This document shows, one piece after another, positions 40,879 through 50,748 of a stretch of 64,000 bases of DNA. The notes below the pieces were generated by a model. The model saw nothing but the letters and a program-made list of their open reading frames with translations, was not told where the DNA came from and searched no databases. The stretch comes from Taklimakanibacter sp050246735 (GTDB lineage Bacteria; Pseudomonadota; Alphaproteobacteria; Rhizobiales; Aestuariivirgaceae): the NCBI GenBank assembly GCA_050246735.1, contig JBFWVM010000012.1:62001-126000 (forward strand), given 5' to 3'. The position numbers and the translations under genes are program-made. Positions within the stretch are counted from its first letter, which is position 1. Each line of letters opens with the position of its first letter.

Positions 40879-42930
40879 ATGTATCAGCTCATCGTATTCC
40901 TTCCGCTCGTCGGCGCCATACTGGCCGGCCTCATCGGCACCAATGCGTTCCGCATGATGGGCGCGACGACCGGCTCGCACGGGCCCGGCCATGGCGGCGG
41001 CCACGCGGCGCATGCCGCGGGCCACGACGCCGGCCATGGCCACGACGATCATGCCCATCACGCCTATCCGACCCCCTGGGCGGCCTATCTCACCTCAGGG
41101 CTCCTGGTCGTTTCCGCGGTCCTCTCCTGGGTGGCGCTGTGGCAGTATCTGGATGGGGCGGCGCCCTTCAAGGTCGAGGTGCTGCGCTGGGTGAATTCGG
41201 GCGCGCTCAGCGCCGACTGGGCCTTGCGGATCGACACGCTGACGGCGGTGATGCTGGTGGTGGTCAACACCGTCTCCTCGCTCGTCCACATCTACTCGAT
41301 CGGCTATATGAGCCACGATCCGCACCAGCCGCGCTTCTTCGCCTATCTGTCGCTCTTCACCTTCGCTATGCTGATGCTGGTGACCTCCGACAACCTCCTG
41401 CAGATGTTCTTCGGCTGGGAAGGGGTGGGCCTCGCTTCCTACCTGCTGATCGGCTTCTGGTATCAGAAGCCTTCCGCCAACGCCGCGGCCATCAAGGCCT
41501 TCATCGTCAACCGCATCGGCGATTTCGGCTTCATCCTCGGCATCGCCGCGACCTTCCTGATCTTCGGCTCGATCGAGTTCGACACGATCTTCGGCGCCGC
41601 TTCGGGCCAGGCCGGCAAGAGCATGCAGTTCCTGAGCTGGCAGGTCGACGTGCTGACCCTGATCTGCCTTCTGCTGTTCATGGGCGCCATGGGCAAGTCG
41701 GCCCAGTTCCTCCTCCACACCTGGTTGCCCGACGCCATGGAAGGCCCGACCCCGGTATCGGCCCTGATCCATGCCGCGACCATGGTGACCGCCGGCGTGT
41801 TCCTGGTGGCGCGCATGTCGCCGCTCTACGAGCTCGCCCCCGGCGCCCAGGAAGTGGTGATCGTCGTCGGCGCCGTCACCGCCTTCTTCGCCGCGACCGT
41901 CGGCCTGGTCCAGAACGACATCAAGCGGATCATCGCCTATTCGACCTGCTCGCAGCTTGGCTACATGTTCGTCGCCATGGGGGTCGGCGCCTATGGCGTC
42001 GGCATGTTCCATCTCTTCACCCATGCCTTCTTCAAGGCGCTGCTGTTCCTGGGCTCGGGCTCGGTCATCCATGCGATGTCGAACGAGCAGGACATCCGCA
42101 AGATGGGCGGCCTTGCCCCGCATATCCGCGTCACCTGGGCGATGATGCTGGTCGGCACCCTGGCGCTCACCGGCTTTCCCTACACCGCCGGCTATTTCTC
42201 CAAGGACGCGATCATCGAATCGGCCTTCGCCTCGCATGCCGGCGCCGCCGGCTTTGCCTTCGCGCTGCTCGTGATCGCCGCGTTCTTCACCGCCTTCTAT
42301 TCCTGGCGCCTGATGTTCCTCACCTTCCACGGCGACAAGCGCGGCGGGGCGGAGGTCATGAGCCATGTGCATGAATCGCCGCAGGTCATGCTGGTGCCGC
42401 TCTATGTCCTGGCCGCCGGCGCGCTCTTCGCCGGCATCGTCTTCGCTCCCTATTTCGTCGGTCACGGCGAGGCGCATTTCTGGGGGCAGGGGATCTTCCG
42501 GGCGGCGGAGAACAAGGTCGTCGAGGAGATGCACCACGCCCCGGCCTGGGTCGTGTGGTCGCCGTCGCTCGCCATGGTGCTGGGCTTTGCCCTGGCCTAT
42601 CTCTTCTATATCCGCCGCACCGATCTTCCCGGCAAGCTCGCCGCACAGCACTGGCCGCTCTATCAGTTCCTGCTGAACAAGTGGTATTTCGACGAGCTCT
42701 ACGACTTCATCTTCGTCAATCCGGCCAAATGGCTCGGCCGCTTCCTGTGGAAGCGCGGCGACGGCTGGCTGATCGACGGCTTCGGTCCCGACGGCGTCTC
42801 GGCGCGCGTCGTCGACGTCACCCAGAGGGTGATCCGGCTGCAGACCGGCTATCTCTTCCATTATGCCTTCGCCATGCTGATTGGTGTCGCCGCCCTCGTG
42901 ACATGGTTCATGTTCGGGAGCGTCCATTGA
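40879..42930 (+). CDS. nuoL: NADH-quinone oxidoreductase subunit L
   Basis: 683 residues, about sixteen helices, an antiporter-like proton pump at the tip of the membrane arm with the long lateral helix at its C-terminus. Conserved: FFGWEGVGLASYLLIGFWY with the key Glu, LHTWLPDAMEGPTPVSALIH, NDIKRIIAYSTCSQLGYMF. A His-rich insert at residues 34-61 separates the first two helices. The stop overlaps the nuoM ATG by one base (TGATG). Confidence 0.97.
   Translation: MYQLIVFLPLVGAILAGLIGTNAFRMMGATTGSHGPGHGGGHAAHAAGHDAGHGHDDHAHHAYPTPWAAYLTSGLLVVSAVLSWVALWQYLDGAAPFKVEVLRWVNSGALSADWALRIDTLTAVMLVVVNTVSSLVHIYSIGYMSHDPHQPRFFAYLSLFTFAMLMLVTSDNLLQMFFGWEGVGLASYLLIGFWYQKPSANAAAIKAFIVNRIGDFGFILGIAATFLIFGSIEFDTIFGAASGQAGKSMQFLSWQVDVLTLICLLLFMGAMGKSAQFLLHTWLPDAMEGPTPVSALIHAATMVTAGVFLVARMSPLYELAPGAQEVVIVVGAVTAFFAATVGLVQNDIKRIIAYSTCSQLGYMFVAMGVGAYGVGMFHLFTHAFFKALLFLGSGSVIHAMSNEQDIRKMGGLAPHIRVTWAMMLVGTLALTGFPYTAGYFSKDAIIESAFASHAGAAGFAFALLVIAAFFTAFYSWRLMFLTFHGDKRGGAEVMSHVHESPQVMLVPLYVLAAGALFAGIVFAPYFVGHGEAHFWGQGIFRAAENKVVEEMHHAPAWVVWSPSLAMVLGFALAYLFYIRRTDLPGKLAAQHWPLYQFLLNKWYFDELYDFIFVNPAKWLGRFLWKRGDGWLIDGFGPDGVSARVVDVTQRVIRLQTGYLFHYAFAMLIGVAALVTWFMFGSVH
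40978..41061 (+). repeat. His/Gly-rich low-complexity segment inside nuoL
   Basis: Codons 34-61 encode ten His in 28 residues with Gly, Ala and Asp (start HGPGHGGGHAAH, end GHGHDDHAHH). It is in frame and replaces the short loop normally found between the first two membrane helices, probably facing the periplasm. Confidence 0.85.
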
Positions 42931-44441
42931 TGTCCGGCTGGCCGATCCTCTCCGTCGTCACCTTTCTTCCGCTCGTCGGGGCGTTCTTCGTCCTGGCCAT
43001 CCGCGGCAATGACGAGGTGGCGCTTCGCAACATGCGCTGGGCGAGCCTGTGGACGACGATCGTCACCTTCGTCCTGTCGCTTCTGATCTGGTACTATTTC
43101 GATCCGCGCAATCCCGATTTCCAGTTCATCGAGAAGCTGGCCTGGCTCGGAGACACCGCCTCCTATCACATGGGCGTCGACGGCATCTCGATGCTGTTCG
43201 TCGTCCTGACGGCCTTCCTGATGCCGATCTGCATCCTGGCCAGCTGGCACGTCACGACGCGGCTGCGCGAATATCTGATCGCCTTCCTGGTGCTCGAGAC
43301 CTTGATGATCGGCGTGTTCTGCGCGCTCGATCTGGTGCTTTTCTATCTCTTCTTCGAGGGCGGCCTCATCCCGATGTTCCTCATCATTGGCGTGTGGGGC
43401 GGGCCGCGGCGCGTCTATGCCAGCTTCAAGTTCTTCCTCTACACGCTGCTCGGCTCGGTGCTGATGCTGCTCGCCATCATTGCCATGTACTGGCATGCCG
43501 GCACCACCGACATCGCGGTGCTGTACAGGACGGCGGACTTCCCCGCCGCCATGCAGACCTGGCTGTGGCTCGCCTTCTTCGCCTCCTTCGCGGTGAAGAT
43601 GCCGATGTGGCCGGTCCACACCTGGCTGCCCGACGCCCATGTCGAGGCGCCGACGGCGGGCTCGGTCATCCTGGCCGCCATCCTCCTGAAGATGGGCGGC
43701 TACGGCTTCCTGCGCTTCTCGCTGCCGATGTTCCCCCTGGCGTCCGACCAGTTCGCGCCGCTCGTCTTCGCGCTCTCCATCGTCGCCATCATCTATACCT
43801 CGCTCGTGGCGATGATGCAGGACGACATGAAGAAGCTCATCGCCTATTCGTCGGTGGCGCATATGGGCTTCGTCACCATGGGCATCTTCACCATGACGCG
43901 CCAGGGCCTCGACGGCGCCCTGTTCCAGATGATCTCGCACGGCCTCGTCTCCGGCGCCCTGTTCCTGTGCGTCGGGGTCGTCTACGACCGCATGCATACG
44001 CGCGAGATCTCCGCCTATGGCGGGCTCGTCAACCGCATGCCGCTCTATGCCCTGACCTTCATGGTCTTCACCATGGCCAATGTCGGCCTGCCGGGCACCT
44101 CGGGCTTCATCGGCGAGTTCCTCACCATCGTCGGCGCCTTCCAGAACGACAGCTGGGTCGCCTTCTTCGCCGCGACCGGCGTCATCCTGTCGGCGGGCTA
44201 TGCGCTGTGGCTCTATCGCCGCGTGGTCTTCGGCGCGCTCGAGAAGCCGAGCCTCTCCTACATCACCGACATGACGCCGCGCGAGGCCGCGGCACTCCTG
44301 CCCTTGATCGTACTCACCATCTTCTTCGGCGTCTTCCCGTCGCCCATCCTCGACGTCTTCGGCTCCTCGGTCGAAAGCCTGATGGCGGGCGTGCAGAAGT
44401 CGCTGGCCGCGGCAGGCACCATCACGGCGGCAGGGCTCTAA
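42930..44441 (+). CDS. nuoM: NADH-quinone oxidoreductase subunit M
   Basis: 503 residues, about fourteen helices, second antiporter-like subunit. Seen: LFYLFFEGGLIPMFLIIGVW with the conserved Glu, MPMWPVHTWLPDAHVEAPTA with the broken-helix Lys region, DDMKKLIAYSSVAHMGFV. It begins inside the nuoL stop codon and is followed by nuoN after three bases. Confidence 0.97.
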   Translation: MSGWPILSVVTFLPLVGAFFVLAIRGNDEVALRNMRWASLWTTIVTFVLSLLIWYYFDPRNPDFQFIEKLAWLGDTASYHMGVDGISMLFVVLTAFLMPICILASWHVTTRLREYLIAFLVLETLMIGVFCALDLVLFYLFFEGGLIPMFLIIGVWGGPRRVYASFKFFLYTLLGSVLMLLAIIAMYWHAGTTDIAVLYRTADFPAAMQTWLWLAFFASFAVKMPMWPVHTWLPDAHVEAPTAGSVILAAILLKMGGYGFLRFSLPMFPLASDQFAPLVFALSIVAIIYTSLVAMMQDDMKKLIAYSSVAHMGFVTMGIFTMTRQGLDGALFQMISHGLVSGALFLCVGVVYDRMHTREISAYGGLVNRMPLYALTFMVFTMANVGLPGTSGFIGEFLTIVGAFQNDSWVAFFAATGVILSAGYALWLYRRVVFGALEKPSLSYITDMTPREAAALLPLIVLTIFFGVFPSPILDVFGSSVESLMAGVQKSLAAAGTITAAGL

Positions 44442-44444
44442 ACC

Positions 44445-45881
44445 ATGATGTCACTCCTCGATCAGATCCAGGCCACCGCCGCATTGCCGGAAATCTTCCT
44501 GGTCGTCGCCGCCATGGCGCTGCTGATGTTCGGCGTGTTTCGCGGGAAGTCGGCCGACATCGTCAATATCGCCGCGATCGTCGTTCTCGGCATTGCGGTG
44601 ATCCTGGTGATCGGCGGTGGAGGAGGGCGCAGCGAAGCCTTCGGCGGCTCGCTCGTCGTCGATGCTTTCGCCCGCCTCATGAAGGTTCTGACGCTCTTCG
44701 GCTCGGCGGTCGCCATCGTGCTGTCGGTCAACTTCATGAAGACCGAGAAGATCGAGCGCTTCGAATATCCCATACTCGTGCTCCTCGCCACCGCCGGCAT
44801 GATGATCATGATCTCGGCCAACGATCTGGTGGCGCTCTATATGGGCCTCGAGCTGCAGTCGCTCGCCCTCTATGTCGTCGCCGCCATAGACCGCGACCGG
44901 GCGAAGTCGTCGGAAGCCGGCCTCAAATATTTCGTCCTGGGCGCCCTGTCCTCCGGCATGCTGCTCTATGGCGCCTCGCTCATCTACGGCTTCACCGGGA
45001 GCGTCGGCTTTCCGGGGATTGCGGCCGCGGTGACGGGCGAGCCCGGTCTCGGCCTCATTTTCGGCCTCGTCTTCCTCATCGCCGGGCTGGCCTTCAAGGT
45101 CTCGGCCGTGCCCTTCCACATGTGGACGCCCGACGTCTATGAAGGCGCGCCGACGCCGGTCGCCACGTTTTTCGCCGCCGCGCCCAAGGTCGCGGCCATG
45201 GCCCTCTTCATCCGCGCCATGCTGGCGCCGTTTCCGGCGATCCTGCCCGACTGGCAGCAGATCCTGGTCTTCATCTCCATCGCCTCGATGGTGCTCGGCG
45301 CCTTCGCCGCCATCGGCCAGACCAACATCAAGCGTCTGCTGGCCTATTCCTCGATCGGGCATATGGGCTATGCGCTGATCGGGCTTGCCGCCGGCAGCCC
45401 CGAGGGCGTGCAGAGCGTCATCATCTACATGGCGATCTACCTCATCATGACGCTCGGCTCCTTCGCCTGCGTGCTGGCGATGCGGCGCCGGGACGGCTAT
45501 GTCGAAACGATCGGCGATCTCGCCGGCCTCGCCCGCACCAACGGGCTGCATGCCTTCTTCCTCGCCGTCTTCATGTTCTCGCTGGCGGGCATCCCGCCGC
45601 TCGCCGGCTTCTTCGCCAAGTATTTCATTTTCATGGCGGCCATCAAGGCAGACCTGGTGACGCTCGCCGTGATCGGTGTCCTCGCCAGCGTGGTGGGCGC
45701 GGTCTATTACATCCGCATCGTCAAGATCATGTATTTCGACGAGCCGGCGGAGCGCTTCGAGCCGATGGTGAGCGAGGTCAAGGCGGTGATCGTGCTGGCG
45801 GGCCTTTTCGTGCTGTTCTTCGCGCTCTTCCCGCAGCCCTTGAGCAGCCTGGCGCAGGCTGCCGCGGCATCCCTGTTCTGA
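44445..45881 (+). CDS. nuoN: NADH-quinone oxidoreductase subunit N
   Basis: 478 residues, about fourteen helices, third antiporter-like subunit. Seen: DLVALYMGLELQSLALYVV with the key Glu, KVSAVPFHMWTPDVYEGAPT and TNIKRLLAYSSIGHMGYAL. Two adjacent ATGs (44445, 44448) can serve as start. The stop overlaps the birA start by one base, so birA and rnj are on the nuo transcript. Confidence 0.97.
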   Translation: MMSLLDQIQATAALPEIFLVVAAMALLMFGVFRGKSADIVNIAAIVVLGIAVILVIGGGGGRSEAFGGSLVVDAFARLMKVLTLFGSAVAIVLSVNFMKTEKIERFEYPILVLLATAGMMIMISANDLVALYMGLELQSLALYVVAAIDRDRAKSSEAGLKYFVLGALSSGMLLYGASLIYGFTGSVGFPGIAAAVTGEPGLGLIFGLVFLIAGLAFKVSAVPFHMWTPDVYEGAPTPVATFFAAAPKVAAMALFIRAMLAPFPAILPDWQQILVFISIASMVLGAFAAIGQTNIKRLLAYSSIGHMGYALIGLAAGSPEGVQSVIIYMAIYLIMTLGSFACVLAMRRRDGYVETIGDLAGLARTNGLHAFFLAVFMFSLAGIPPLAGFFAKYFIFMAAIKADLVTLAVIGVLASVVGAVYYIRIVKIMYFDEPAERFEPMVSEVKAVIVLAGLFVLFFALFPQPLSSLAQAAAASLF

Positions 45882-46627
45882 TGGGCTTGCTGGGCCCGCT
45901 GCTTCACTTCGAGGCCATCGATTCGACCAATGCCGAAGCGCACCGCCGCGCCGGGGAGGGCGAGCGCGGACCCTTGTGGATCGCAGCCGACCTCCAGTCC
46001 CAGGGCCGCGGCCGCCTCGGCCGCCACTGGGTATCGGAGCCCGGCAATCTCTATGCGACCTTCGTCTTCACCCTGCACGGGACGGCGCTCGTCGCCAGCC
46101 AGACCGGCTTCGTCGCGGCGCTCGCCATCCGCGACACGGTGGCGGAGCTGTTGCCGGGAGGGACGGACCCCATCCGGATCAAATGGCCGAACGACGTGCA
46201 GCTCGGCGGCGCCAAATTCGCCGGCATCCTGCCCGAGACCGTGGCGCGGCCGGGCGAGGACCGGATCACGGTCGCGCTCGGCATGGGTCTCAATATCGCC
46301 CACGCGCCGCAAGGGACACCCTATCCCGTGACGGCACTGGCGCGTCACGGCGGCGGCATCGCGCCCAGGGCGTGCCTGGACGTGCTCGACCGCTCTTTGG
46401 CGGGCTGGCTCGGCGTGTGGCGCGAAGGCCGCGGCTTTGCCGAGATCAGGCAGAACTGGTTGGCGCATGCCGCGGGCCTGGGCCAGGATTTCGTCGGCAT
46501 GGTGGACCGGAAGGAAGTGCAGGGGAGGTTTGCCGATCTCGGCGATGACGGCGCGATGATCCTCGTCCTTGCCGACGGCAGCCGAAAGGCCATCCATTCC
46601 GGCGAAGTGCGGGCCATGAGGCAATGA
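45881..46627 (+). CDS. birA: biotin--[acetyl-CoA-carboxylase] ligase
   Basis: 248 residues. Makes biotinyl-AMP and attaches biotin to the carboxyl carrier protein. The biotin/lipoyl ligase core has QGRGRLGRHWVS (adenylate loop), RIKWPNDVQLGGAKFAGIL with the catalytic Lys, and ALGMGLNI; a small C-terminal beta-barrel follows. There is no N-terminal DNA-binding domain, so it is a group I ligase and not a repressor. Starts in the nuoN stop codon and overlaps rnj by four bases, the usual order in alphaproteobacteria. Confidence 0.94.
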   Translation: MGLLGPLLHFEAIDSTNAEAHRRAGEGERGPLWIAADLQSQGRGRLGRHWVSEPGNLYATFVFTLHGTALVASQTGFVAALAIRDTVAELLPGGTDPIRIKWPNDVQLGGAKFAGILPETVARPGEDRITVALGMGLNIAHAPQGTPYPVTALARHGGGIAPRACLDVLDRSLAGWLGVWREGRGFAEIRQNWLAHAAGLGQDFVGMVDRKEVQGRFADLGDDGAMILVLADGSRKAIHSGEVRAMRQ

Positions 46628-48291
46628 GCGCCAAGGCGAAGTTCGATCATCGCAACGACCTCGTCTTCCTGCCTCTGGGGGGCGTCGGCGAGATCGGCAT
46701 GAACTGCTATTGCTATGGCGTCGGCCCGGCTCATGACAGGGACTGGCTGATGGTCGACCTGGGGGTCAAGTTCGGCGAGGAGAGCGAGCCCGGCATCGAT
46801 GTCGTCCTGCCCGAACTGGGCTACATCATCGGCGAGCGCAAGCGGCTCGCCGGCATCGTCCTCACCCATGCCCATGAGGATCATCTGGGCGCCGTCGCCT
46901 GGCTGTGGCCGCAGCTCCGCTGTCCGGTCTACTGCACCCCCTTCGCCGCGGCGATCCTCGCCGGCAAGCTCAAGGAGGCGGGGCTCGACAAGGACGTGCC
47001 GGTGCGCATCAAGCCGGTGGGCGCGCGCTTCTCCGCCGGCCCCTTCGCGCTCGAATATGTGAGCGTCACCCATTCCATACCCGAGCCCGCCGCGCTCCTC
47101 ATCGAGACCAAGCAGGGAAGGGTGGTCCATTCCGGCGACTGGAAGATCGACCGCACGCCGGTGATGGGCGACCGTTTCGACGAGCAGCGCCTGCGCGCCA
47201 TCGGCGGCGAGGGCGTCGATGCGCTCGTCTGCGATTCGACGAATGTGCTGCGCGAGGGCTTCTCGGTCTCCGAGGCCGAGGTCGCGGCCACCCTGTGGCG
47301 CATCGTCGCCGAGGCCGGCAACCGCGTCGCCATCACCACCTTCGCCTCACATGTGGAGCGGATATCCTCCGCCGTGGCGGCGGCGCGCAAGGCCGGCCGC
47401 GAGGTCGTGCTCGCCGGACGCGCCATGCGCCAGACGATCGAGGCGGCACAGACGACAGGCTACCTGCGCGATGCCGGCGCCTTCCTGGACGAAGAGGCCT
47501 TCGGCTATCTGCCGCCCGGCAAGGTGATGCTGCTGTGCACCGGGAGCCAGGGCGAGCCGCGTGCCGCCATCGCCCGGATCGCGGAGGACAGTCATCCGAA
47601 TATCGCACTCGATGAGGGCGACCTCGTCGTCTTCTCCTCCAAGACCATTCCCGGCAACGAGAAGGCGGTCAGCGCCGTCCACAACAACCTCGCCCGCCTT
47701 GGCGTCGACGTGATCACCTCCGAGGAGGCCCTGGTCCATACCTCGGGTCATCCGCGCCAGGACGAGCTCAGGCTGCTCTATGGCTGGCTGAAGCCGCGGG
47801 CCCTCATTCCCATGCATGGCGAGCCGCGCCACCTCCTGCGCCATGTCGAGCTTGCCGAGGAAGCCGGCATCGCGGAGACGCTGATGGCGGAGAACGGCGA
47901 TCTGATCCGCCTCTGCCCGGGCCCGGCGCAGATCGTCGAGGAAGTGCCCTCCGGCCGTCTCCATGTCGATGGCAGGCTGATCGTGCCTGCGCTCGAGGGG
48001 CCGGCCAGGTTCCGCCGCAAGCTCTCCTTCTCCGGCATCGTGATGGCGAGCCTGGTGATCGACCGCAAGGGGACGCTCGTCTCCGACGTCGGCATCGTGG
48101 CCGATGGCCTCCCGGCCGGCCTCGAGGAGAAACTCAGGGCAGCGGCCACAGAGGCGTTCGAGTCCATTCCCCGGCCGCGCCGGCAGGCCGACGATGTGGT
48201 CGCCGAGGCCTTGCGCATCGCCGTCCGGCGCGCAGCCGACGCCGAATGGGGCAAGAAGCCGATCTGCCGGGTGCTCGTGCACCGGATCTGA
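46624..48291 (+). CDS. rnj: ribonuclease J
   Basis: 555 residues. 5'-exonuclease and endonuclease of the beta-CASP metallo-beta-lactamase family, acting in rRNA maturation and mRNA decay. The zinc motif THAHEDHLGA gives His82, His84, Asp86 and His87. PLGGVGEIGMNCYCYG, VHSGDWKIDRTPV, the beta-CASP part with CTGSQGEPRAA and HTSGHPRQDELRLLY, and a C-terminal oligomerisation domain follow. Coupled to birA by an ATGA overlap. Confidence 0.95.
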   Translation: MSAKAKFDHRNDLVFLPLGGVGEIGMNCYCYGVGPAHDRDWLMVDLGVKFGEESEPGIDVVLPELGYIIGERKRLAGIVLTHAHEDHLGAVAWLWPQLRCPVYCTPFAAAILAGKLKEAGLDKDVPVRIKPVGARFSAGPFALEYVSVTHSIPEPAALLIETKQGRVVHSGDWKIDRTPVMGDRFDEQRLRAIGGEGVDALVCDSTNVLREGFSVSEAEVAATLWRIVAEAGNRVAITTFASHVERISSAVAAARKAGREVVLAGRAMRQTIEAAQTTGYLRDAGAFLDEEAFGYLPPGKVMLLCTGSQGEPRAAIARIAEDSHPNIALDEGDLVVFSSKTIPGNEKAVSAVHNNLARLGVDVITSEEALVHTSGHPRQDELRLLYGWLKPRALIPMHGEPRHLLRHVELAEEAGIAETLMAENGDLIRLCPGPAQIVEEVPSGRLHVDGRLIVPALEGPARFRRKLSFSGIVMASLVIDRKGTLVSDVGIVADGLPAGLEEKLRAAATEAFESIPRPRRQADDVVAEALRIAVRRAADAEWGKKPICRVLVHRI

Positions 48292-48504
48292 TCATGCGAA
48301 GGATCGAGATGGTCTCGCAACCGCCTTGCATCGCCAGGGCGTAAGCAATGATATAGGGCAGGCTGGTGACGGATTTTTCGTAAGTGCCGGTCACGCGTCC
48401 CGGCCGCCCACTCGCCGCTTTGCCAAGCGCTGCGGCGCTTTCGCGGATACGATCGGCGACGCGAATGATTCTCCGCCTTTTCCCTCTGCTATACTTCGCG
48501 AATC
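48292..48504. other. spacer before parC
   Basis: 213 bases without a gene between rnj and parC. It probably contains the parC promoter. I see no terminator stem with T-run, no clear -35/-10 pair and no repeat. Confidence 0.4.
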
Positions 48505-50748
48505 ATGAGCAAGCACGTGACTCCCCCGCAAGGGCCCAAGGACATCGAATCCATCACTCTGCGCGACGCGCTGGAAGAGCGCTATCTGGCCTATGCGCTC
48601 TCCACCATCATGCATCGGGCATTGCCCGACGTGCGCGACGGGCTGAAGCCGGTGCACCGCCGGCTGCTCTACGCCATGCGTCTGCTCAGGCTCGATCCGG
48701 CCTCGGGATTCAAGAAATGCGCCCGCGTGGTGGGCGACGTCATCGGCAAGTACCATCCGCATGGCGACCAGGCGGTCTATGATGCGCTGGTGCGCCTCGC
48801 CCAGGATTTCGCGGTGCGCTACCCGCTCATCGAAGGCCAGGGCAACTTCGGCAATATCGACGGCGACAATGCCGCCGCCTATCGCTACACCGAGGCCAGG
48901 CTCACCGATGTCGCCATGGCGCTGCTCGAAGGCATCGACGAGGACACGGTCGATTTCCGTGACACCTACAATGGCGAGGACCGGGAGCCGGTCGTGCTGC
49001 CGGGCGCTTTCCCCAATCTCCTGGCCAACGGCGCCTCGGGGATCGCGGTCGGCATGGCGACCTCTATTCCGCCGCACAATGCGGCCGAGCTCTGCGACGC
49101 GGCTCTGCATCTGATCAAGTTCCCCAACGCGACGGTCGACAAGCTGGTTCAGCTCGTGCCGGGCCCCGATCTCCCGACCGGCGGCATCATCGTCGACGAC
49201 CGCGCGACGCTTCTCGAGGCCTACCGGACGGGGCGCGGCGCCTTCCGCGTGCGCGCCCGCTGGGCGCAGGAAGACCTGGGCCGCGGCGCCTGGCAGATCG
49301 TCGTCACCGAGATTCCGTATCAGGTCCAGAAGGGCCGGCTCATCGAGCGCATCGCCGAACTGGTGGCGGCCAGGAAGCTGCCGCTGCTCGCCGACCTTCG
49401 CGACGAATCGGCGGAAGACATCCGCATCGTCTTCGAGCCGAAGAGCCGCACCGTCGATCCGCAGCTCCTGATGGAGCAGCTCTTCCGCAACAGCGAGCTC
49501 GAGGCGCGCATTCCACTCAACATGAACGTGCTGTCGGAAGGCCGCGTGCCCAAGGTGCTGTCGCTGCGCGACGTCCTGCGCGAATGGCTCGACCACCGCA
49601 AGGTGGTGCTGGTCCGCCGCTCGAACTATCGCCTGGCCGAGATCGCCCGCCGGCTCGAGATCCTCGAGGGCTATCTCGTCGCCTATCTCAATCTCGACGA
49701 GGTGATCCGCATCATCCGCACCGAGGATGAGCCGAAACCCGTCCTGATGAGGCGCTTCAAGCTCACCGACACCCAGACCGAAGCCATCCTCAACATGCGC
49801 CTGCGCGCCTTGCGCAAGCTCGAGGAGATGGAGATCCGCAGCGAGCATGAGGCGCTCCGGAAGGAGCAGGCCGGGCTCAAGAAGCTGGTCGGGTCCGACG
49901 ACGCGCAATGGGACAGGATCGCCGGCGAGATCAGGGAGACGAGGGAGAAGTTCGGCAAGAAGACGCAGCTCGGCAAGCGCCGCACCGACTTCGCCGCGGC
50001 GCCCGAGATCGATCTCGACCTCGAGCAGGCGATGATAGAGAAGGAGCCGGTCACCGTCGTGTGCTCGGAAAAGGGATGGATCCGGACCATGAAGGGCCAT
50101 CTCGAGGACACATCGGGCCTCGTCTACAAGGACGGCGACCAGGGCAAGTTCGTCGTCAGGGCCGAGACGACCGACCGCATCATGCTGTTCGCCTCCTCGG
50201 GCAAGTTCTTCACCCTCGATGCGGCGAAGCTGCCGGGCGGCCGCGGCCATGGCGAGCCGGTGCGGCTGATGGCCGACCTCGACGCGACCGACCAGATCGT
50301 GGCGCTCTTCGTCCACGAGGACGGCCGCAAGCTCCTGGTGGCGGCGTCCGACGGCTCGGGCTTCATCGTGCCCGAGGACGAATGCCTGGCGAATACGCGC
50401 AAGGGCAAGCAGGTGCTGAATGTGAAGCTGCCGGCCGAGGCGCAGGTCTGCGCCATCCTTCCCGGCAATGCCGACCACATCGCCGCGATCGGCGAAAACC
50501 GCAAGCTTTTGATCTTCAAACGCTCGGAAGTTCCTGAAATGTCGCGCGGAAAGGGCGTAAGGCTGCAGCGCTACAAGGATGGCGGCCTGTCCGATGCGGT
50601 CGGCTTCAACCTCAAGGAAGGGCTGAAATGGGTCGATGCCTCTGGCCGCACTTTCAACGTCACGGACCTCAGGGAATGGGTCGGCGAACGGGCTCAAGCC
50701 GGACGCCTGCCGCCGAAGGGTTTCCCGCGGGCCAACAGGTTCAGCTGA
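48505..50748 (+). CDS. parC: DNA topoisomerase IV subunit A
   Basis: 747 residues. Separates replicated chromosomes together with ParE. The breakage-reunion domain has DVRDGLKPVHRRLLYAM near residue 42, the winged-helix region GKYHPHGDQAVYDALVRLAQ at 81-100, and the active-site tyrosine Tyr128 in AAYRYTEARL. The C-terminal part is a partial beta-pinwheel without the GyrA box, which, with the length, separates it from GyrA. The residue equal to E. coli Ser80 is Gln89 and that equal to Glu84 is Asp93, positions that shape quinolone sensitivity. Confidence 0.94.
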   Translation: MSKHVTPPQGPKDIESITLRDALEERYLAYALSTIMHRALPDVRDGLKPVHRRLLYAMRLLRLDPASGFKKCARVVGDVIGKYHPHGDQAVYDALVRLAQDFAVRYPLIEGQGNFGNIDGDNAAAYRYTEARLTDVAMALLEGIDEDTVDFRDTYNGEDREPVVLPGAFPNLLANGASGIAVGMATSIPPHNAAELCDAALHLIKFPNATVDKLVQLVPGPDLPTGGIIVDDRATLLEAYRTGRGAFRVRARWAQEDLGRGAWQIVVTEIPYQVQKGRLIERIAELVAARKLPLLADLRDESAEDIRIVFEPKSRTVDPQLLMEQLFRNSELEARIPLNMNVLSEGRVPKVLSLRDVLREWLDHRKVVLVRRSNYRLAEIARRLEILEGYLVAYLNLDEVIRIIRTEDEPKPVLMRRFKLTDTQTEAILNMRLRALRKLEEMEIRSEHEALRKEQAGLKKLVGSDDAQWDRIAGEIRETREKFGKKTQLGKRRTDFAAAPEIDLDLEQAMIEKEPVTVVCSEKGWIRTMKGHLEDTSGLVYKDGDQGKFVVRAETTDRIMLFASSGKFFTLDAAKLPGGRGHGEPVRLMADLDATDQIVALFVHEDGRKLLVAASDGSGFIVPEDECLANTRKGKQVLNVKLPAEAQVCAILPGNADHIAAIGENRKLLIFKRSEVPEMSRGKGVRLQRYKDGGLSDAVGFNLKEGLKWVDASGRTFNVTDLREWVGERAQAGRLPPKGFPRANRFS

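Noticed and set aside
41095..42927. 610-codon minus-strand frame opposite nuoL
   Set aside because: Shadow; rich in Glu/His/Gly from complementing membrane-protein codons.
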